Part shown: positions 1 to 9,758 of the stretch, in pieces | Numbering within the stretch: the stretch's first letter is position 1 | Layout: every line of letters begins with the position of its first letter | NCBI GenBank assembly: GCA_000438155.1 | Contig: FR902980.1 | Span: 6,901-70,900, forward strand | DNA: 64,000 nucleotides | Reading direction: 5' to 3' | Source: Firmicutes bacterium CAG:95 | GTDB taxonomy: Bacteria > Bacillota > Clostridia > Lachnospirales > Lachnospiraceae | The notes under the pieces: model-generated | Databases searched by the model: none | The model's input: only the letters and a program-made list of their open reading frames with translations | Told to the model about the DNA's origin: nothing | Made by a program: the position numbers and the translations under genes

Positions 1-994
1 GAAATCATGATGCAAGGACAGAAGGCATGTCTTATGGTATGATGATCTGTGTCCAGATGGATAAGAAGGAAGAGTTTGACCGTATCTGGAAATGGGCATG
101 CACTTATATGTGGATGGAAGAGGGAGAAAGCGAAGCTATTTTGCGTGGTCCTGCGGACTTGACGGGACACGTAATGCCAATGGAGCAGCTCCGGATGGGG
201 AAGAATTCTTTGCCATGGCACTGTTTTTTGCCTCTCACCGCTGGGGTGACGGGGAAGGGATTTACTGCTATTCCGGGCAGGCAAGGAAGATCTTAAGAGC
301 CTGTATCCATAAGGGAGAGAACGGAAGACCGGGCTATCCTATGTGGAATCATGAAAACAGGCAGATTTTATTTGTGCCGGGAAGTGATTTTACCGATCCT
401 TCCTACCACCTGCCGCACTTTTATGAACTGTTTGCACTGTGGGCAGATGAGGAAGACCGGTTGTTCTTTAAAGAGGCTGCAAAGGTAAGCCGGAAATATC
501 TGGCAAAGGCCTGCCACCCAAAGACCGGAATGAGTGCCGAGTATGCCGAGTTTGACGGTCAGCCCATGAGCCGCCCGTTACCGTGGACAACTGATCGACA
601 TGACTGGTTTTTCAGTGATGCGTACCGTACCGTGGCAAATATCGGACTGGATTATGAATGGTTTGGAATCGATGAAGGACAATATGAAGCACCGGAAAAG
701 CTGTTACGGTTTCTGGATGCACGGTGGGACGAGGATCCCTTCGAAATCTATGAGGTGGATGGAACAAGTCTTCATGAACCGGCTCTTCATCCGGTCGGAT
801 TACAGGTTACTACTACACAGGGAATTCTTTCCGTTCTTGGACGGACGAAGGATGAAGAAAGTATCCAGATTGCAAAAAAGTGGCTGGAGGAATTCTTCCG
901 GATGCCTCTAAGGGAAGGTGACCGGAGATATTATGATAATTGCCTGTATTTCTTTGCATTCCTTGCATTGAGTGGCAATTACCGGATCTGGTAG
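1..994 (+). pseudogene. GH8 reducing-end xylose-releasing exo-oligoxylanase, frameshifted, 5' end outside window
   Basis: The family (GH8 Rex, EC 3.2.1.156) removes xylose from the reducing end of xylo-oligosaccharides in the cytoplasm. The reading frame enters the window open (first codon at 3). It carries the TEGMSYGMM segment at about 18-44, whose Glu corresponds to the family's general acid. At about 132-134 the homology jumps frame: EEGES is read in one frame and SYFAWSC, followed by PDGEEFFAMALFFASHRWGDG, in another. The family spacing is restored if one base is missing there. The second frame then runs uninterrupted through SDAYRT, EPALHPVG and RRYYDNCLY to the typical C-terminal LSGNYRIW and a TAG stop. 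Apart from the single shift the gene looks intact, so this is either a recent pseudogene or a sequencing/assembly error. Downstream lie a sensor kinase, a regulator and a sugar importer, which fits xylo-oligosaccharide use. Confidence 0.85.
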
Positions 995-1071
995 GAGAAA
1001 TCGTGCAGAATTAATACGGTATATGGAAAATATGAAGTAAGGAATCAGAAAAAACAAGGGGGAAGCAGCAG

Positions 1072-2832
1072 ATGAAAGGGCTGATGGATCGGCTTCAACG
1101 ATGGATGGACGATTATAGTATCCGTAAAAAGTTACTCATTCTTTATGTGGTCTGTGTGCTTTTCCCACTTGTTCTGACAGATGCAGTGATTCTGTATATT
1201 GTGTTTGATAATGAGCATCAACAGCAGCAGAAGGAATTTGCAAGCATTGCATCTGCCGTAGAGGCAGATCTGGCCTATACGTTTGAGGAAGCCATTGATT
1301 TTACAAACAGTGTATATATTAACCGCACACTGAATCTGTTTTTGGAACAGTCCTTTTCTTCCCCGCTTGAATTTTTTGAAGAGAGCAGAAGGTTCAGTAC
1401 GGATCCCTTTCTGGGAAATATGAATTCAGAACGCTTTCAGGTTATGTTTTATGGAGATAATGACGATATTGTGAACGGAGGTCTTTTTTATCGTCTGGAC
1501 TCGGTTGCTGACAGTACGTTATTCCTGGAATATCAGCAGAAGGACAGGGATATGACGGTGATCTTTAATTATAAGGAAAACAATATCAATGTAGTGAGTA
1601 ATCGAACAATTGTGATGATCCGAAGGATGGATTATTACCGGGATCTGCAGAAAGAGAAATATGTTGCGGTAACGGTTGATTACGTGAATCTGGTACGGCG
1701 TTTTCAGGATATGCGTTACAATGCACCGGTGATGGTCTGCTCAGGAGACCGGATTCTGTTTACCAATGATGGAAATCTCAGAACGAAAATTGACTATGAA
1801 TATCTGACAGGAAAGGAGAATATCCGGCTGGAACGTGATTTTTTCATATGTGGTGAGCCATTCCGGATTTTAATTATGCAGCCTTCGGGAGGTATTCTTC
1901 CAAGTATTCAGGATCATTTCCTGTTGATTCTGTGTCTGATTCTGGTAAATGTATTACTGCCGCTTGCGTTGGTATCCCTGATTAACCGGTCCTTTGCACA
2001 GCGGCTTGGAGAATTAAGCACAGCATTTGACCGTATGGATACGGAGGAGATCGAAGAGCTGGAGTATATTCAGGGCACGGATGAAATCAGCGCCCTGATG
2101 TGGAACTATAACCAGATGGTCCGGCGTATGAAGGAACTGATCCGGACGGTATATAAGGACCGGCTGGAAAAACAGGGAATTGATATCGCAAGGCAGCAGG
2201 CAGAGCTTTTGGCACTATACAGTCAGATTAATCCTCATTTTCTGTTTAACGTATTGGAAAGTATCCGTATGCACTGTGTCCTGAAAAAAGAAAATGAAAC
2301 AGCTGCGATGGTAGAACGTCTTGCTATTCTTGAACGGCAGAATGTGGAATGGAATACAGATGATACAACGATTGAAGAAGAAGTGAGCTTTATTAAGGCA
2401 TATCTGGAGCTGCAAAAGTACCGGTTTGGTGACAGGTTGTCTTATGAAATTGATGTTTCCAGAGAATGTCAGAGCGTGAAGATTCCAAAGCTTGCTCTTG
2501 TTACCTTTGTAGAGAACTCCTGTGTACATGGAGTCGAAAAGAAATCGGTTCCCTGCTGGATTTATTTACGTGTCTATTGGAAAGAGAATTGTCTGATCAT
2601 GGAAGTAGAGGATACCGGTAATGGAATGGATGAGGATGAAGTAAAGCTGCTCAATCACAGAATGAATCATGTACAGATTGATGACATCCGTAAAAAGAAG
2701 CATGTCGGTGTACTGAATGCCTGTCTAAGGCTTAAGATGGCAACGAAAGATCAGGTGTCCTTTGAAATGGAAAGTGAAAAAGGAATCGGGACGTTTCTGG
2801 TGATCCGCATTCCGGAAAGTGCAGTTTTGTGA
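1072..2832 (+). CDS. YesM-type membrane sensor histidine kinase
   Basis: Sensor kinase of the two-gene systems that control carbohydrate-uptake loci in Firmicutes. Of 586 residues, a membrane segment lies at about 21-45, an extracytoplasmic sensor at about 46-280, a second membrane segment at about 283-305, then HAMP. The His_kinase motif QINPHFLFN follows, with the phospho-accepting His near 389. The C-terminal ATPase domain has the N box VTFVENSCVHG (about 477-488) and the G box DTGNGMD (about 514). Start: ATG after GGGGGAAG. The response regulator begins 31 bases after the stop, so the two are surely co-transcribed. The ligand cannot be read from the sequence; an oligosaccharide or a solute-binding protein is inferred from context. 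Confidence 0.9.
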   Translation: MKGLMDRLQRWMDDYSIRKKLLILYVVCVLFPLVLTDAVILYIVFDNEHQQQQKEFASIASAVEADLAYTFEEAIDFTNSVYINRTLNLFLEQSFSSPLEFFEESRRFSTDPFLGNMNSERFQVMFYGDNDDIVNGGLFYRLDSVADSTLFLEYQQKDRDMTVIFNYKENNINVVSNRTIVMIRRMDYYRDLQKEKYVAVTVDYVNLVRRFQDMRYNAPVMVCSGDRILFTNDGNLRTKIDYEYLTGKENIRLERDFFICGEPFRILIMQPSGGILPSIQDHFLLILCLILVNVLLPLALVSLINRSFAQRLGELSTAFDRMDTEEIEELEYIQGTDEISALMWNYNQMVRRMKELIRTVYKDRLEKQGIDIARQQAELLALYSQINPHFLFNVLESIRMHCVLKKENETAAMVERLAILERQNVEWNTDDTTIEEEVSFIKAYLELQKYRFGDRLSYEIDVSRECQSVKIPKLALVTFVENSCVHGVEKKSVPCWIYLRVYWKENCLIMEVEDTGNGMDEDEVKLLNHRMNHVQIDDIRKKKHVGVLNACLRLKMATKDQVSFEMESEKGIGTFLVIRIPESAVL

Positions 2833-2863
2833 AAGAATAATATAGAAGAGGATTACTATTCAA

Positions 2864-4459
2864 ATGAAGGTGTTGCTTGTAGATGATGAACCATTTATTT
2901 TGCAGGGACTGTCTGTACTCATCGACTGGGCAGCTGAAGGCTGTGAAATCGTTAAGATGGCGTCCAATGGAAAAGAAGCCCTGCTTTATCTTGAGGATCA
3001 TGAGGCTGACCTTGTAATTACCGATATTAAGATGCCTGTGATGTCAGGATTGGAGCTGCTTGAGCAGATCAGGGGAAGACAGATTTCCGATGCGTTTTTT
3101 ATTATACTCAGCGGGTATAATGATTTTTCCTATGCGCAGAAAGCGATCCGCTATGCCTGTATGGATTATCTGGTAAAACCGGTTCAGAAGGAAGCATTGC
3201 TGGAGCTGATCCGTAAGGCCAAAAGCAGTCTGGCGGTTACTGAACAAAATGCGGAAAATGAGCGCCGGATGCAGGAAATGCAGTTGAAGCAGTATATTAT
3301 TGCACTTTTACGGGGAAAGCAGAACGAAGAGGAGCTTAAGTATGTGAAAGAGCGTTTACGGCTTGGGGATGGAGGCTTACGCTACATTCATATCAGTATG
3401 CAGAATATTTCGGATATTGAAGAGCTCTCTGACAGTGAACTGCAGGTGATCCGCAGCCAAATGTATGATTATGCAATGGAAATTCTGGAAGATGATGGTT
3501 CTCATTTGTTTCGGGAATTGCTTGATTATGAAGAGGACTATGAAATAGGGTTTGTATATGCAGATTATATGGCAGCAGAGCGTATGATGGACCGGGATGA
3601 ATTTTTACTCTGGTTTGCAGAAAGGATGAATGAACATATTGATTTTTCTGTGATATTGCTTGCAGGAAAAAGGGTAGAAGAGCCGAATAAATTATCACAT
3701 TCTTATTCGGCAGCCTGTGCACTGCGTTCCTCGAAAGGATTCCGTCAGGAGAAAACGGTTTACTGCTATGAAGAAGAAATGCAGGTCGGAGAAGGAAAAA
3801 TCGTCCTTTGCAAACAGAGTCTGGATCATCTGATCACAGCGGTAGAGCAGAATGATGTAAATGGGATTCATGGCAGCGTGGATGAACTGTTCCAGGAGAT
3901 GGAAAACTTAGGAATGGCGAGGGATCTGGTGACAATAAATACCAATTATCTGTTGTTCCAGCTGATTCAGCTGGCCGTAGAACAGGATGAAACCGTAGAC
4001 CAGGAAGAGGTGATGCAGTATATCAGCGAAAATGTTTTTGATACCGGAATCACAAGAGGAAGCCGGGCGCATCTTCGAAGATTTGCCTGTGATTATGCGG
4101 TATATCTGATCCAGCTCCGCAAAAATGTATCCAGAGGAATATTGCAGGATATCGAGAGAGAAATTAAAGAGCATTTTGCAGATAACCTGACACTCCGGGA
4201 TCTGAGTAAGAAGTACTTTGTAAACAGCTCCTACCTGGGACAGATTTTCCGTAAAAAGTATGGACAATCCTTTAAGGATTATTTATGTGAATACCGGATT
4301 AATGAAGCAGCACAGGAGTTGCTTAAGACCGATAAGAAGATCAGTCAGATCGCAGAAGAAGTCGGATACCGTGATACGGATTATTTCATCAGTAAGTTTA
4401 TTGAGCAGAAGGGATGTACGCCGAGTAAATACCGCAAAAATGCGGGTGTGACCGAATAG
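2864..4459 (+). CDS. YesN-type response regulator with AraC DNA-binding domain
   Basis: Transcription factor partner of the upstream kinase. The receiver domain (about 1-118) has the acidic pair in LLVDDEP, the phospho-acceptor Asp54 in ITDIKMP and the conserved Lys105 in YLVKPV. A long middle region (about 120-420) of the kind usual in YesN proteins follows. Two AraC/XylS helix-turn-helix units end the protein: LTLRDLSKKYFVNSSYLGQIF, then ISQIAEEVGYRDTDYFISKF. Members of this family activate neighbouring sugar-transport and hydrolase genes. Likely targets here are the chemoreceptor and the ABC importer downstream, both preceded by the same 14-base motif. The 253 bases after this gene hold an imperfect hairpin (4500-4539), the first motif copy and a weak promoter. 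Confidence 0.92.
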   Translation: MKVLLVDDEPFILQGLSVLIDWAAEGCEIVKMASNGKEALLYLEDHEADLVITDIKMPVMSGLELLEQIRGRQISDAFFIILSGYNDFSYAQKAIRYACMDYLVKPVQKEALLELIRKAKSSLAVTEQNAENERRMQEMQLKQYIIALLRGKQNEEELKYVKERLRLGDGGLRYIHISMQNISDIEELSDSELQVIRSQMYDYAMEILEDDGSHLFRELLDYEEDYEIGFVYADYMAAERMMDRDEFLLWFAERMNEHIDFSVILLAGKRVEEPNKLSHSYSAACALRSSKGFRQEKTVYCYEEEMQVGEGKIVLCKQSLDHLITAVEQNDVNGIHGSVDELFQEMENLGMARDLVTINTNYLLFQLIQLAVEQDETVDQEEVMQYISENVFDTGITRGSRAHLRRFACDYAVYLIQLRKNVSRGILQDIEREIKEHFADNLTLRDLSKKYFVNSSYLGQIFRKKYGQSFKDYLCEYRINEAAQELLKTDKKISQIAEEVGYRDTDYFISKFIEQKGCTPSKYRKNAGVTE

Positions 4460-4556
4460 AAGGATGGGATGGCACAGCGATAGACAATATGAATTTAAGA
4501 CAGAGCCCTGTATGAAATATGAATGAGAATCGGGTCTGTATGAGGCTTTTTGGTTC

Positions 4557-4570
4557 TAGAGTTTTTCGGG
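4557..4570 (+). promoter_or_regulatory. Copy 1 of shared motif TAGAGTTTTTCGGG, upstream of the chemoreceptor
   Basis: This 14-base string recurs exactly at 6877-6890 upstream of the importer operon. It is nested in a perfect 7-base inverted repeat, GTTCTAG (4553-4559) and CTAGAAC (4578-4584). It ends 22 bases before a possible -35 box. It is a candidate operator for the adjacent YesN-type regulator (inference). Confidence 0.45.
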
Positions 4571-4592
4571 GATAATACTAGAACTCATCCGG

Positions 4593-4621
4593 TTGCGGAC
4601 GGATAGGAAAACACATAAGAT
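4593..4621 (+). promoter_or_regulatory. Weak possible sigma-A promoter of the chemoreceptor gene
   Basis: TTGCGG, a 17-base spacer and TAAGAT. Both boxes are imperfect, as expected for a promoter that needs an activator. The leader that follows contains a stem-loop (TCGGGGC at 4663-4669 with GCCCCGA at 4674-4680). This is not a terminator because no T run follows. Confidence 0.35.
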
Positions 4622-4712
4622 GTTTGAGAATGTCATGGAGTATTTCGAACTTAAGAAAGTGATCGGGGCTTTTGCCCCGACACTATTTAATATAATTAAG
4701 GAGGAAAATTAA

Positions 4713-6767
4713 TTGAGTAGAGAAAAAACCAGAGTTTCACTTGCAAGAAAGATTATAGGGGCAATTCTGCTCATGCAGGTTGTTGTCATGACGTGTCTTT
4801 CCATAATGGTGGTATATGGAATTACACAAAATGTAAGTACAACGGCAACAGACAATCTGCAGACAATCGTACAGGAGAGAAGCCAGATTGTGGATAATTA
4901 TGTACAGGAATCCGAGGTGATTCTGTCAGCATACAGTAAGGCAGGAGAAATTTTGAATGTCCTCAAAAATCCGGAAAATAAATCAGCAATTGATGCGGCA
5001 CAGAAATATACGGAATCCTTTTCTGCGGATATAAATAATCTGGAGGGATTGTATGTAAGTGAATGGAATACCCATGTACTTGCCCATACCAATGCAGGTG
5101 TTGTTGGCATCACTACAAGAGAGGGTGATTCCCTGCAAGCATTACAGGATATCCTGCTTGCAACGGATGGGGTATATAATACAGGAATCATTATATCACC
5201 GGCAAGCGGCGATCAGATTGTCTCCATGTATCGGGCGATCTATGATGAAAGTGGGAATCCTGCAGGACTTGTTGGAGGAGGAATTTATACGGCAGGTCTT
5301 GTCAATAAACTGGACAGCCTTGGAATGAATGGAATGGAACATGCAACTTACTGCATGATTAATGTAAAGGATCATAAATATATTTTCCACCATCAGCCGG
5401 AAATGGTTGCTACAGAAACAGAGGAAGAGTATCTGCTGCAGTTATGTGAGAAATATAAGGATACCCCCAATTCTGTTGGCGGTTATGTCGAGCACAAAGA
5501 GAATGGAAAAGACTATATTGACTCCTATTATTACATGGCAGACCGTGGATGGCTGTTTATTATTAAAGACAGTTACGAGGAATTGTTTGATTCAGCAATA
5601 ACCATGCGGACAAATCTGATACTTTTGTGTGCAGCTATTCTGCTTGTGCTTGGGGTGGTTTCCGTGATCATTATAAACCGGATGATGCGGCCGATGAAAC
5701 CGATCGAAAACGGAATCCTCGCGCTACAGCAATTTGATATCAAAGAAAATGATGAAATAGAAAAGCATTATACAAGAAAGGACGAGTTGGGAAGTATTTC
5801 AAGAGCAACAGGTACACTGATCCGTTCGTTGAGAGATATTGTCCAGACTCTTCGGGAGTGCTGCGGCACTTTGCATGGAAAAGCGGATGATTTACAGAAT
5901 TCAGCAGTAGAACTCGTAGATGATATGACGGATCAGACGGCGACAACGGAGCAGCTGTCTGCCTCTCTGGAAAGCACAAATGATGCGATTGCCCATGTGT
6001 ATGAAGAAATAGGGAATATCAATGCCATTGTGGAGAGCATTATGAAAGAAATCCGGGATTCAGATGATATGAGCAGAAAAGTGAAAGTAAATGCAATGGA
6101 GATGCAGTCAAGTGCCAGGGAAGCATATGAAAAAGGAAAGGAAGAGCTGAAAACAACCAGAACTTCTGTTAAAAATGCAATTTCCAGTCTGAATGGGTTA
6201 TCAAAAATTAATCAGCTGGCAATGGAAATACTGAGTATTGCAAATAAAACGAATCTTTTATCTCTTAATGCGTCCATTGAAGCAGCAAGAGCCGGCGAGG
6301 CCGGAAAGGGCTTTGCTGTTGTTGCGGGTGAAATCGGCGCACTTGCTGATACATCCAAATTAACGGCAACCAATATCCAGCAGATTTGTGCGGAAGCAAA
6401 TGACAGTATTGACAGTGTTAATAATTGCTTTAATGATATGATGGGTTATATGGAACAAAGTGTTGTACGGCAGTTTGAAAATTTTGCAAGTCAGTCAACG
6501 GATAACCGGTCGGCTGCGGAAGTAATTAAGAAACAGTTGGATGAAATAAATATCGCAATCGGGCAGCTGGAACAGTCAGTCAGTCAGATTGGCGAGCACA
6601 TAGAAGATGTCCATGAAATTACCCAACAGGATCGGGAAGCAATAGGCGGCATTGTACATAAGAATGAAAAGCTTGCTGTAGTGGCAGATACGATCCGGAA
6701 TCAGGCGCAGGAGAATCAGAATATTGCACGGCAGTTGGCAGAAATTGTGGATCAGTTTGAAATGTAG
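4713..6767 (+). CDS. Methyl-accepting chemotaxis protein with extracellular Cache-like sensor
   Basis: Membrane chemoreceptor that signals through CheA/CheW to the flagellar motor. It has 684 residues: a membrane segment at about 13-35, a large extracellular domain (about 36-297) of the length and appearance of a dCache sensor, a second membrane segment at about 298-320, HAMP (about 320-375), then a long cytoplasmic coiled coil. The highly conserved tip is at about 505-560 ([20 protein letters not shown], then GFAVVAGEI). The start is TTG, chosen because AAGGAGG stands 8 bases upstream and no ATG is closer. The gene sits between the YesMN pair and the importer, so its ligand is plausibly the same sugar or a binding protein. 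A terminator follows. Confidence 0.93.
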   Translation: MSREKTRVSLARKIIGAILLMQVVVMTCLSIMVVYGITQNVSTTATDNLQTIVQERSQIVDNYVQESEVILSAYSKAGEILNVLKNPENKSAIDAAQKYTESFSADINNLEGLYVSEWNTHVLAHTNAGVVGITTREGDSLQALQDILLATDGVYNTGIIISPASGDQIVSMYRAIYDESGNPAGLVGGGIYTAGLVNKLDSLGMNGMEHATYCMINVKDHKYIFHHQPEMVATETEEEYLLQLCEKYKDTPNSVGGYVEHKENGKDYIDSYYYMADRGWLFIIKDSYEELFDSAITMRTNLILLCAAILLVLGVVSVIIINRMMRPMKPIENGILALQQFDIKENDEIEKHYTRKDELGSISRATGTLIRSLRDIVQTLRECCGTLHGKADDLQNSAVELVDDMTDQTATTEQLSASLESTNDAIAHVYEEIGNINAIVESIMKEIRDSDDMSRKVKVNAMEMQSSAREAYEKGKEELKTTRTSVKNAISSLNGLSKINQLAMEILSIANKTNLLSLNASIEAARAGEAGKGFAVVAGEIGALADTSKLTATNIQQICAEANDSIDSVNNCFNDMMGYMEQSVVRQFENFASQSTDNRSAAEVIKKQLDEINIAIGQLEQSVSQIGEHIEDVHEITQQDREAIGGIVHKNEKLAVVADTIRNQAQENQNIARQLAEIVDQFEM

Positions 6768-6840
6768 TATTGTGTATGAAAGGCCGTTCTTATCATGTGT
6801 TGTATCCTGGTGGTTACAATTTTGTACGGCTTGCGTTTGC

Positions 6841-6872
6841 AAAACCCGATAAACTATAGTTTATCGGGTTTT
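6841..6872 (+). terminator. Rho-independent terminator after the chemoreceptor gene (bidirectional palindrome)
   Basis: A perfect 32-base palindrome: AAAACCCGATAAACTA followed at once by its complement, ending in GGGTTTT. The A and T ends make it usable on both strands. Confidence 0.8.
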
Positions 6873-6876
6873 CAGT

Positions 6877-6890
6877 TAGAGTTTTTCGGG
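6877..6890 (+). promoter_or_regulatory. Copy 2 of shared motif TAGAGTTTTTCGGG, abutting the importer promoter
   Basis: Exact repeat of the string at 4557-4570. It touches the -35 box at 6891, the usual position for an AraC-type activator that contacts sigma factor. The regulator is inferred from proximity only. Confidence 0.5.
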
Positions 6891-6918
6891 TTGTTTACAC
6901 GTGGTGAAAAGGTATAAT
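6891..6918 (+). promoter_or_regulatory. Sigma-A promoter of the ABC importer operon
   Basis: TTGTTT, a 16-base spacer and a consensus TATAAT. The poor -35 box next to the shared motif suggests activation. The lipoprotein gene starts 43 bases downstream. Confidence 0.7.
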
Positions 6919-6961
6919 AAAATCATCAAATGTTTCTAAAACAAACAAGAGGGAGGCAAAT

Positions 6962-8701
6962 ATGAAACTGAAAAAATTAACAGCTTTATTACTTGGCGTT
7001 ACCATGACAGTAACCATGCTGGCTGGCTGCGGTGGCGCTACAACAACAGATGACAGTAGTACATCATCTACAACAGAGACTACAACCGAGTCTTCTGACA
7101 CAGCAGGAGATTCCACAACAGAAGAGGCGAAAACTTCTTATTCAGAAGACGAAATTTCAGATTTCACCATGTTCATTACCATGCCGGGTTCTGAAATTAA
7201 TGATGATAATGAAATTGCCCAGATGATTGGCGAGAAGTGGGGCGTTCGTATTAAAGAGACATGGTTAACAGGACAGACTGCATCAGAAGCAACCGGTATG
7301 TTAATTGCAAGTGATGAATATCCGGATTATATTGACAGCGATGACATGTCACTCCTGGTAGATGCAGGAGCACTCATCCCGTTGGATGACTATATTGATC
7401 AGTATCCGGAATTTAAAGAAAAATGGTTCACAGAAGATGAATGGGAAAAGTTCCGTCAGCCTGATGGACATATCTACTGGATCAATCCTTTCGGAAATAC
7501 GAAGGGTGAACCTACTGCAACAACACATAATGACGAAGCATTCTGGATTCAGGTAAGAGTTCTTGAGTGGGCCGGATATCCGGAAATCAAGACCATGGAT
7601 CAGTATTTCCAGGTAATCGAAGATTACATGGCAGCAAATCCGACCATGGAAGATGGAACACCGAATATCCCTTATACCATTCTCTGTGAAGACTGGAGAT
7701 ACTTCTGCCTTGAAAATGCAGGACAGTTCCTCGGTGGACATCCGAATGATGGATCTGTTATTGTTAATAAGGATACGATGACAGTTGAGGATTACAATAC
7801 TTCTGACGATACTGTTAAGTACTTCAAGAAGCTGAACGAAGAATATCAGAAGGGCTTTGTAGATCCTGAAAGCTTTACCCAGACCTATGATGAATATATT
7901 GCCAAGCTTTCCACAGGTCGTGTACTTGGTATGGTAGACCAGTGGTGGGATTTTGCATACACTGTGAATGATGTATTCAAACAGCAGGGACTTGACGAAA
8001 AGGGATGCAACTATGTTCCTCTTGGATTAACCACAGAAGAGGGAATGGAAAACAGATGGCATACATACGATGATACGGTTAACCAGGCTTCCGGTGTTGC
8101 TATTACCAAGGATTGTAAGGATCCGGATAAGGCATTCAAATTTATCGTTGATTGTGCAATGGATCAGGAACTGCATGATTTAAGATTCTGGGGTGTTAAG
8201 GATGTAGATTATACCGTTGATGAAAATGGTTTATATGCAAGAACAGAGGAACAGAGAATGAACTTGTCAGATACCGCATATCAGGCATCTCATCGTTGTC
8301 AGTATTCTTATATGCCTCAGTGGGGTGGTACCAGTGATGATGGAATTAATGCAAACAAGCCGGAAGAACAGCCTGCAGAATTCCAGGTAGATATGGCACA
8401 GCCGTTAAAGGACTGCTTTGCAGCATATGGTGCAGGAAACTATGTAGATATGATTGGTTCTGTAGTTGAGACAAATGGACCGTGGTTCCCCATGTACAGT
8501 TATTCTAATAACTTCACCACAGAGACTCCTGGTGGTGTGGCATGGACAAAGATGGGTGAAATTAAGCATGAGTACTTACCCAAGGTTGTAATGGCCAGTG
8601 ATTTCGAAACCGGGTGGGCTGAGTATATGGATGCATATAATGCTTGCAAACCTGAAGATTTCATTAGTGAGATGCAGGCAATTCTGGATACCTTTAAGTA
8701 G
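6962..8701 (+). CDS. ABC transporter extracellular sugar-binding lipoprotein (LplA-like, family 1)
   Basis: Captures an oligosaccharide outside the cell and delivers it to the two permeases downstream. The 579-residue precursor has a lipoprotein signal peptide with lipobox LAGC (Cys23 becomes acylated). A Ser/Thr/Asp/Glu-rich linker (about 26-62) follows, then a two-lobed binding fold rich in Trp and Tyr. AGGGAGG stands 5 bases before the ATG. The length and family (LplA/YtcQ type) match importers of plant-derived oligosaccharides found with YesMN regulators. Xylo-oligosaccharide is my inference from the GH8 gene upstream. Confidence 0.9.
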   Translation: MKLKKLTALLLGVTMTVTMLAGCGGATTTDDSSTSSTTETTTESSDTAGDSTTEEAKTSYSEDEISDFTMFITMPGSEINDDNEIAQMIGEKWGVRIKETWLTGQTASEATGMLIASDEYPDYIDSDDMSLLVDAGALIPLDDYIDQYPEFKEKWFTEDEWEKFRQPDGHIYWINPFGNTKGEPTATTHNDEAFWIQVRVLEWAGYPEIKTMDQYFQVIEDYMAANPTMEDGTPNIPYTILCEDWRYFCLENAGQFLGGHPNDGSVIVNKDTMTVEDYNTSDDTVKYFKKLNEEYQKGFVDPESFTQTYDEYIAKLSTGRVLGMVDQWWDFAYTVNDVFKQQGLDEKGCNYVPLGLTTEEGMENRWHTYDDTVNQASGVAITKDCKDPDKAFKFIVDCAMDQELHDLRFWGVKDVDYTVDENGLYARTEEQRMNLSDTAYQASHRCQYSYMPQWGGTSDDGINANKPEEQPAEFQVDMAQPLKDCFAAYGAGNYVDMIGSVVETNGPWFPMYSYSNNFTTETPGGVAWTKMGEIKHEYLPKVVMASDFETGWAEYMDAYNACKPEDFISEMQAILDTFK

Positions 8702-8737
8702 GAGATAGAGACTGCAGCATTCAAAATGATTGTGTGA

Positions 8738-8781
8738 GGAAAGCGGCAGTAGGATTCGGTAAGAAAACTATTGCCGCTTCC
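8738..8781 (+). promoter_or_regulatory. Intercistronic stem-loop between binding protein and permease genes
   Basis: Left arm 8738-8753 (GGAAAGCGGCAGTAGG) pairs with 8768-8781 (CTATTGCCGCTTCC), with one bulge and one G-U pair. It is followed by a T-poor stretch, so it should pass some polymerase and protect the 3' end of the binding-protein message. Such stems commonly set an excess of binding protein over permease. Confidence 0.5.
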
Positions 8782-8805
8782 TTATTACAAGTTAGGAGCG
8801 GATAT

Positions 8806-9747
8806 ATGAGTCAGGGCGTAGCTAAAGTGAAAAAAGACAAAAAGATAACATGGAAAGAAATTAAAAGACAGAAATTTCTGCTGATCGTTTCCTTCTTTAT
8901 GATGATTTATGGAATCATCTTTTACTACTGGCCATTAACCGGATGGCTGATGGCATTCCAGAATTATAAACCCAAGGATGGATTGCTGGGATCTAAATTT
9001 GTAGGACTTGCAAAGTTCCAGTTCCTGTTTCAGGATGCAACCTTTTTACGGGTTATCCGTAATACATTTTGTATGGGTGTGCTGAATCTGGTGACATCCA
9101 CAATTATGGCAATACTATTTGCCATTCTGCTAAATGAAATTCGTGCCACGAAACCGAAAAAGGTAATACAGACAATTTCCTATTTACCTCATTTCCTTTC
9201 CTGGATTATTGTTACCGGTATTTTACATGATGCGTTATCTTCTACCGGTATTATCAACGAATTATTGATGAAAGCTGGACTTATTGACCGCGCAATTGAC
9301 TTCTTTGCGCATCCCCAATATTTCTGGTGGATTGTAGCATTTGCAAACTGCTGGAAGGAAACCGGATGGAATGCCATTATTTATCTGGCAGCCATTACCT
9401 CCATTGATCCGTGTCTGTATGAAGCAGCATCCATTGATGGAGCCGGAAGATGGGCAAAGATTAAATATATAACATTACCGGGTATTAAGCCTACGATCAT
9501 GATTTTGTTACTGATGAATGTAGGTAATGTACTGAATGCAGGATTTGAAGTACAGTATCTGTTAGGTAATGGCCTGATTAAGAGTGTATCGGATACCATT
9601 GATATCTATGTTCTTACCTGGGGTATCAGTCAGAATGACTTCTCATTAGGTACTGCAGCCGGAATATTTAAGAGTGTAGTCAGCATTGCACTGATTCTGG
9701 TCGCTAATTTTGCTGCAAAACGTATGGGCGAAGAAAGGTTATTCTAG
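8806..9747 (+). CDS. Sugar ABC transporter permease, LplB-like
   Basis: One of two membrane subunits of the importer. The 313 residues have about six membrane segments, the first at about 22-46. The EAA loop for contact with the ATPase is at about 206-225 (EAASIDGAGRWAKIKYITLPG without its last residue). I start at the ATG at 8806 because TAGGAGCGG precedes it. An in-frame GTG 72 bases upstream would place coding sequence inside the intercistronic hairpin. The next permease follows after 11 bases. No ATPase gene is present in the operon, so a shared MsmK/MsmX-type ATPase encoded elsewhere must energise it. Confidence 0.92.
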   Translation: MSQGVAKVKKDKKITWKEIKRQKFLLIVSFFMMIYGIIFYYWPLTGWLMAFQNYKPKDGLLGSKFVGLAKFQFLFQDATFLRVIRNTFCMGVLNLVTSTIMAILFAILLNEIRATKPKKVIQTISYLPHFLSWIIVTGILHDALSSTGIINELLMKAGLIDRAIDFFAHPQYFWWIVAFANCWKETGWNAIIYLAAITSIDPCLYEAASIDGAGRWAKIKYITLPGIKPTIMILLLMNVGNVLNAGFEVQYLLGNGLIKSVSDTIDIYVLTWGISQNDFSLGTAAGIFKSVVSIALILVANFAAKRMGEERLF

Positions 9748-9758
9748 GAGGTAGAGAC

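Noticed and set aside
4663..4680. TCGGGGC/GCCCCGA hairpin as a terminator
   Set aside because: No T run follows on either strand, and it lies just before the ribosome site of the chemoreceptor; it is more likely a leader stem.
8734..8805. GTG start giving the first permease 24 more residues
   Set aside because: The added residues fall in a strong intercistronic hairpin, and the ATG at 8806 has a good ribosome site and the usual family N-terminus.
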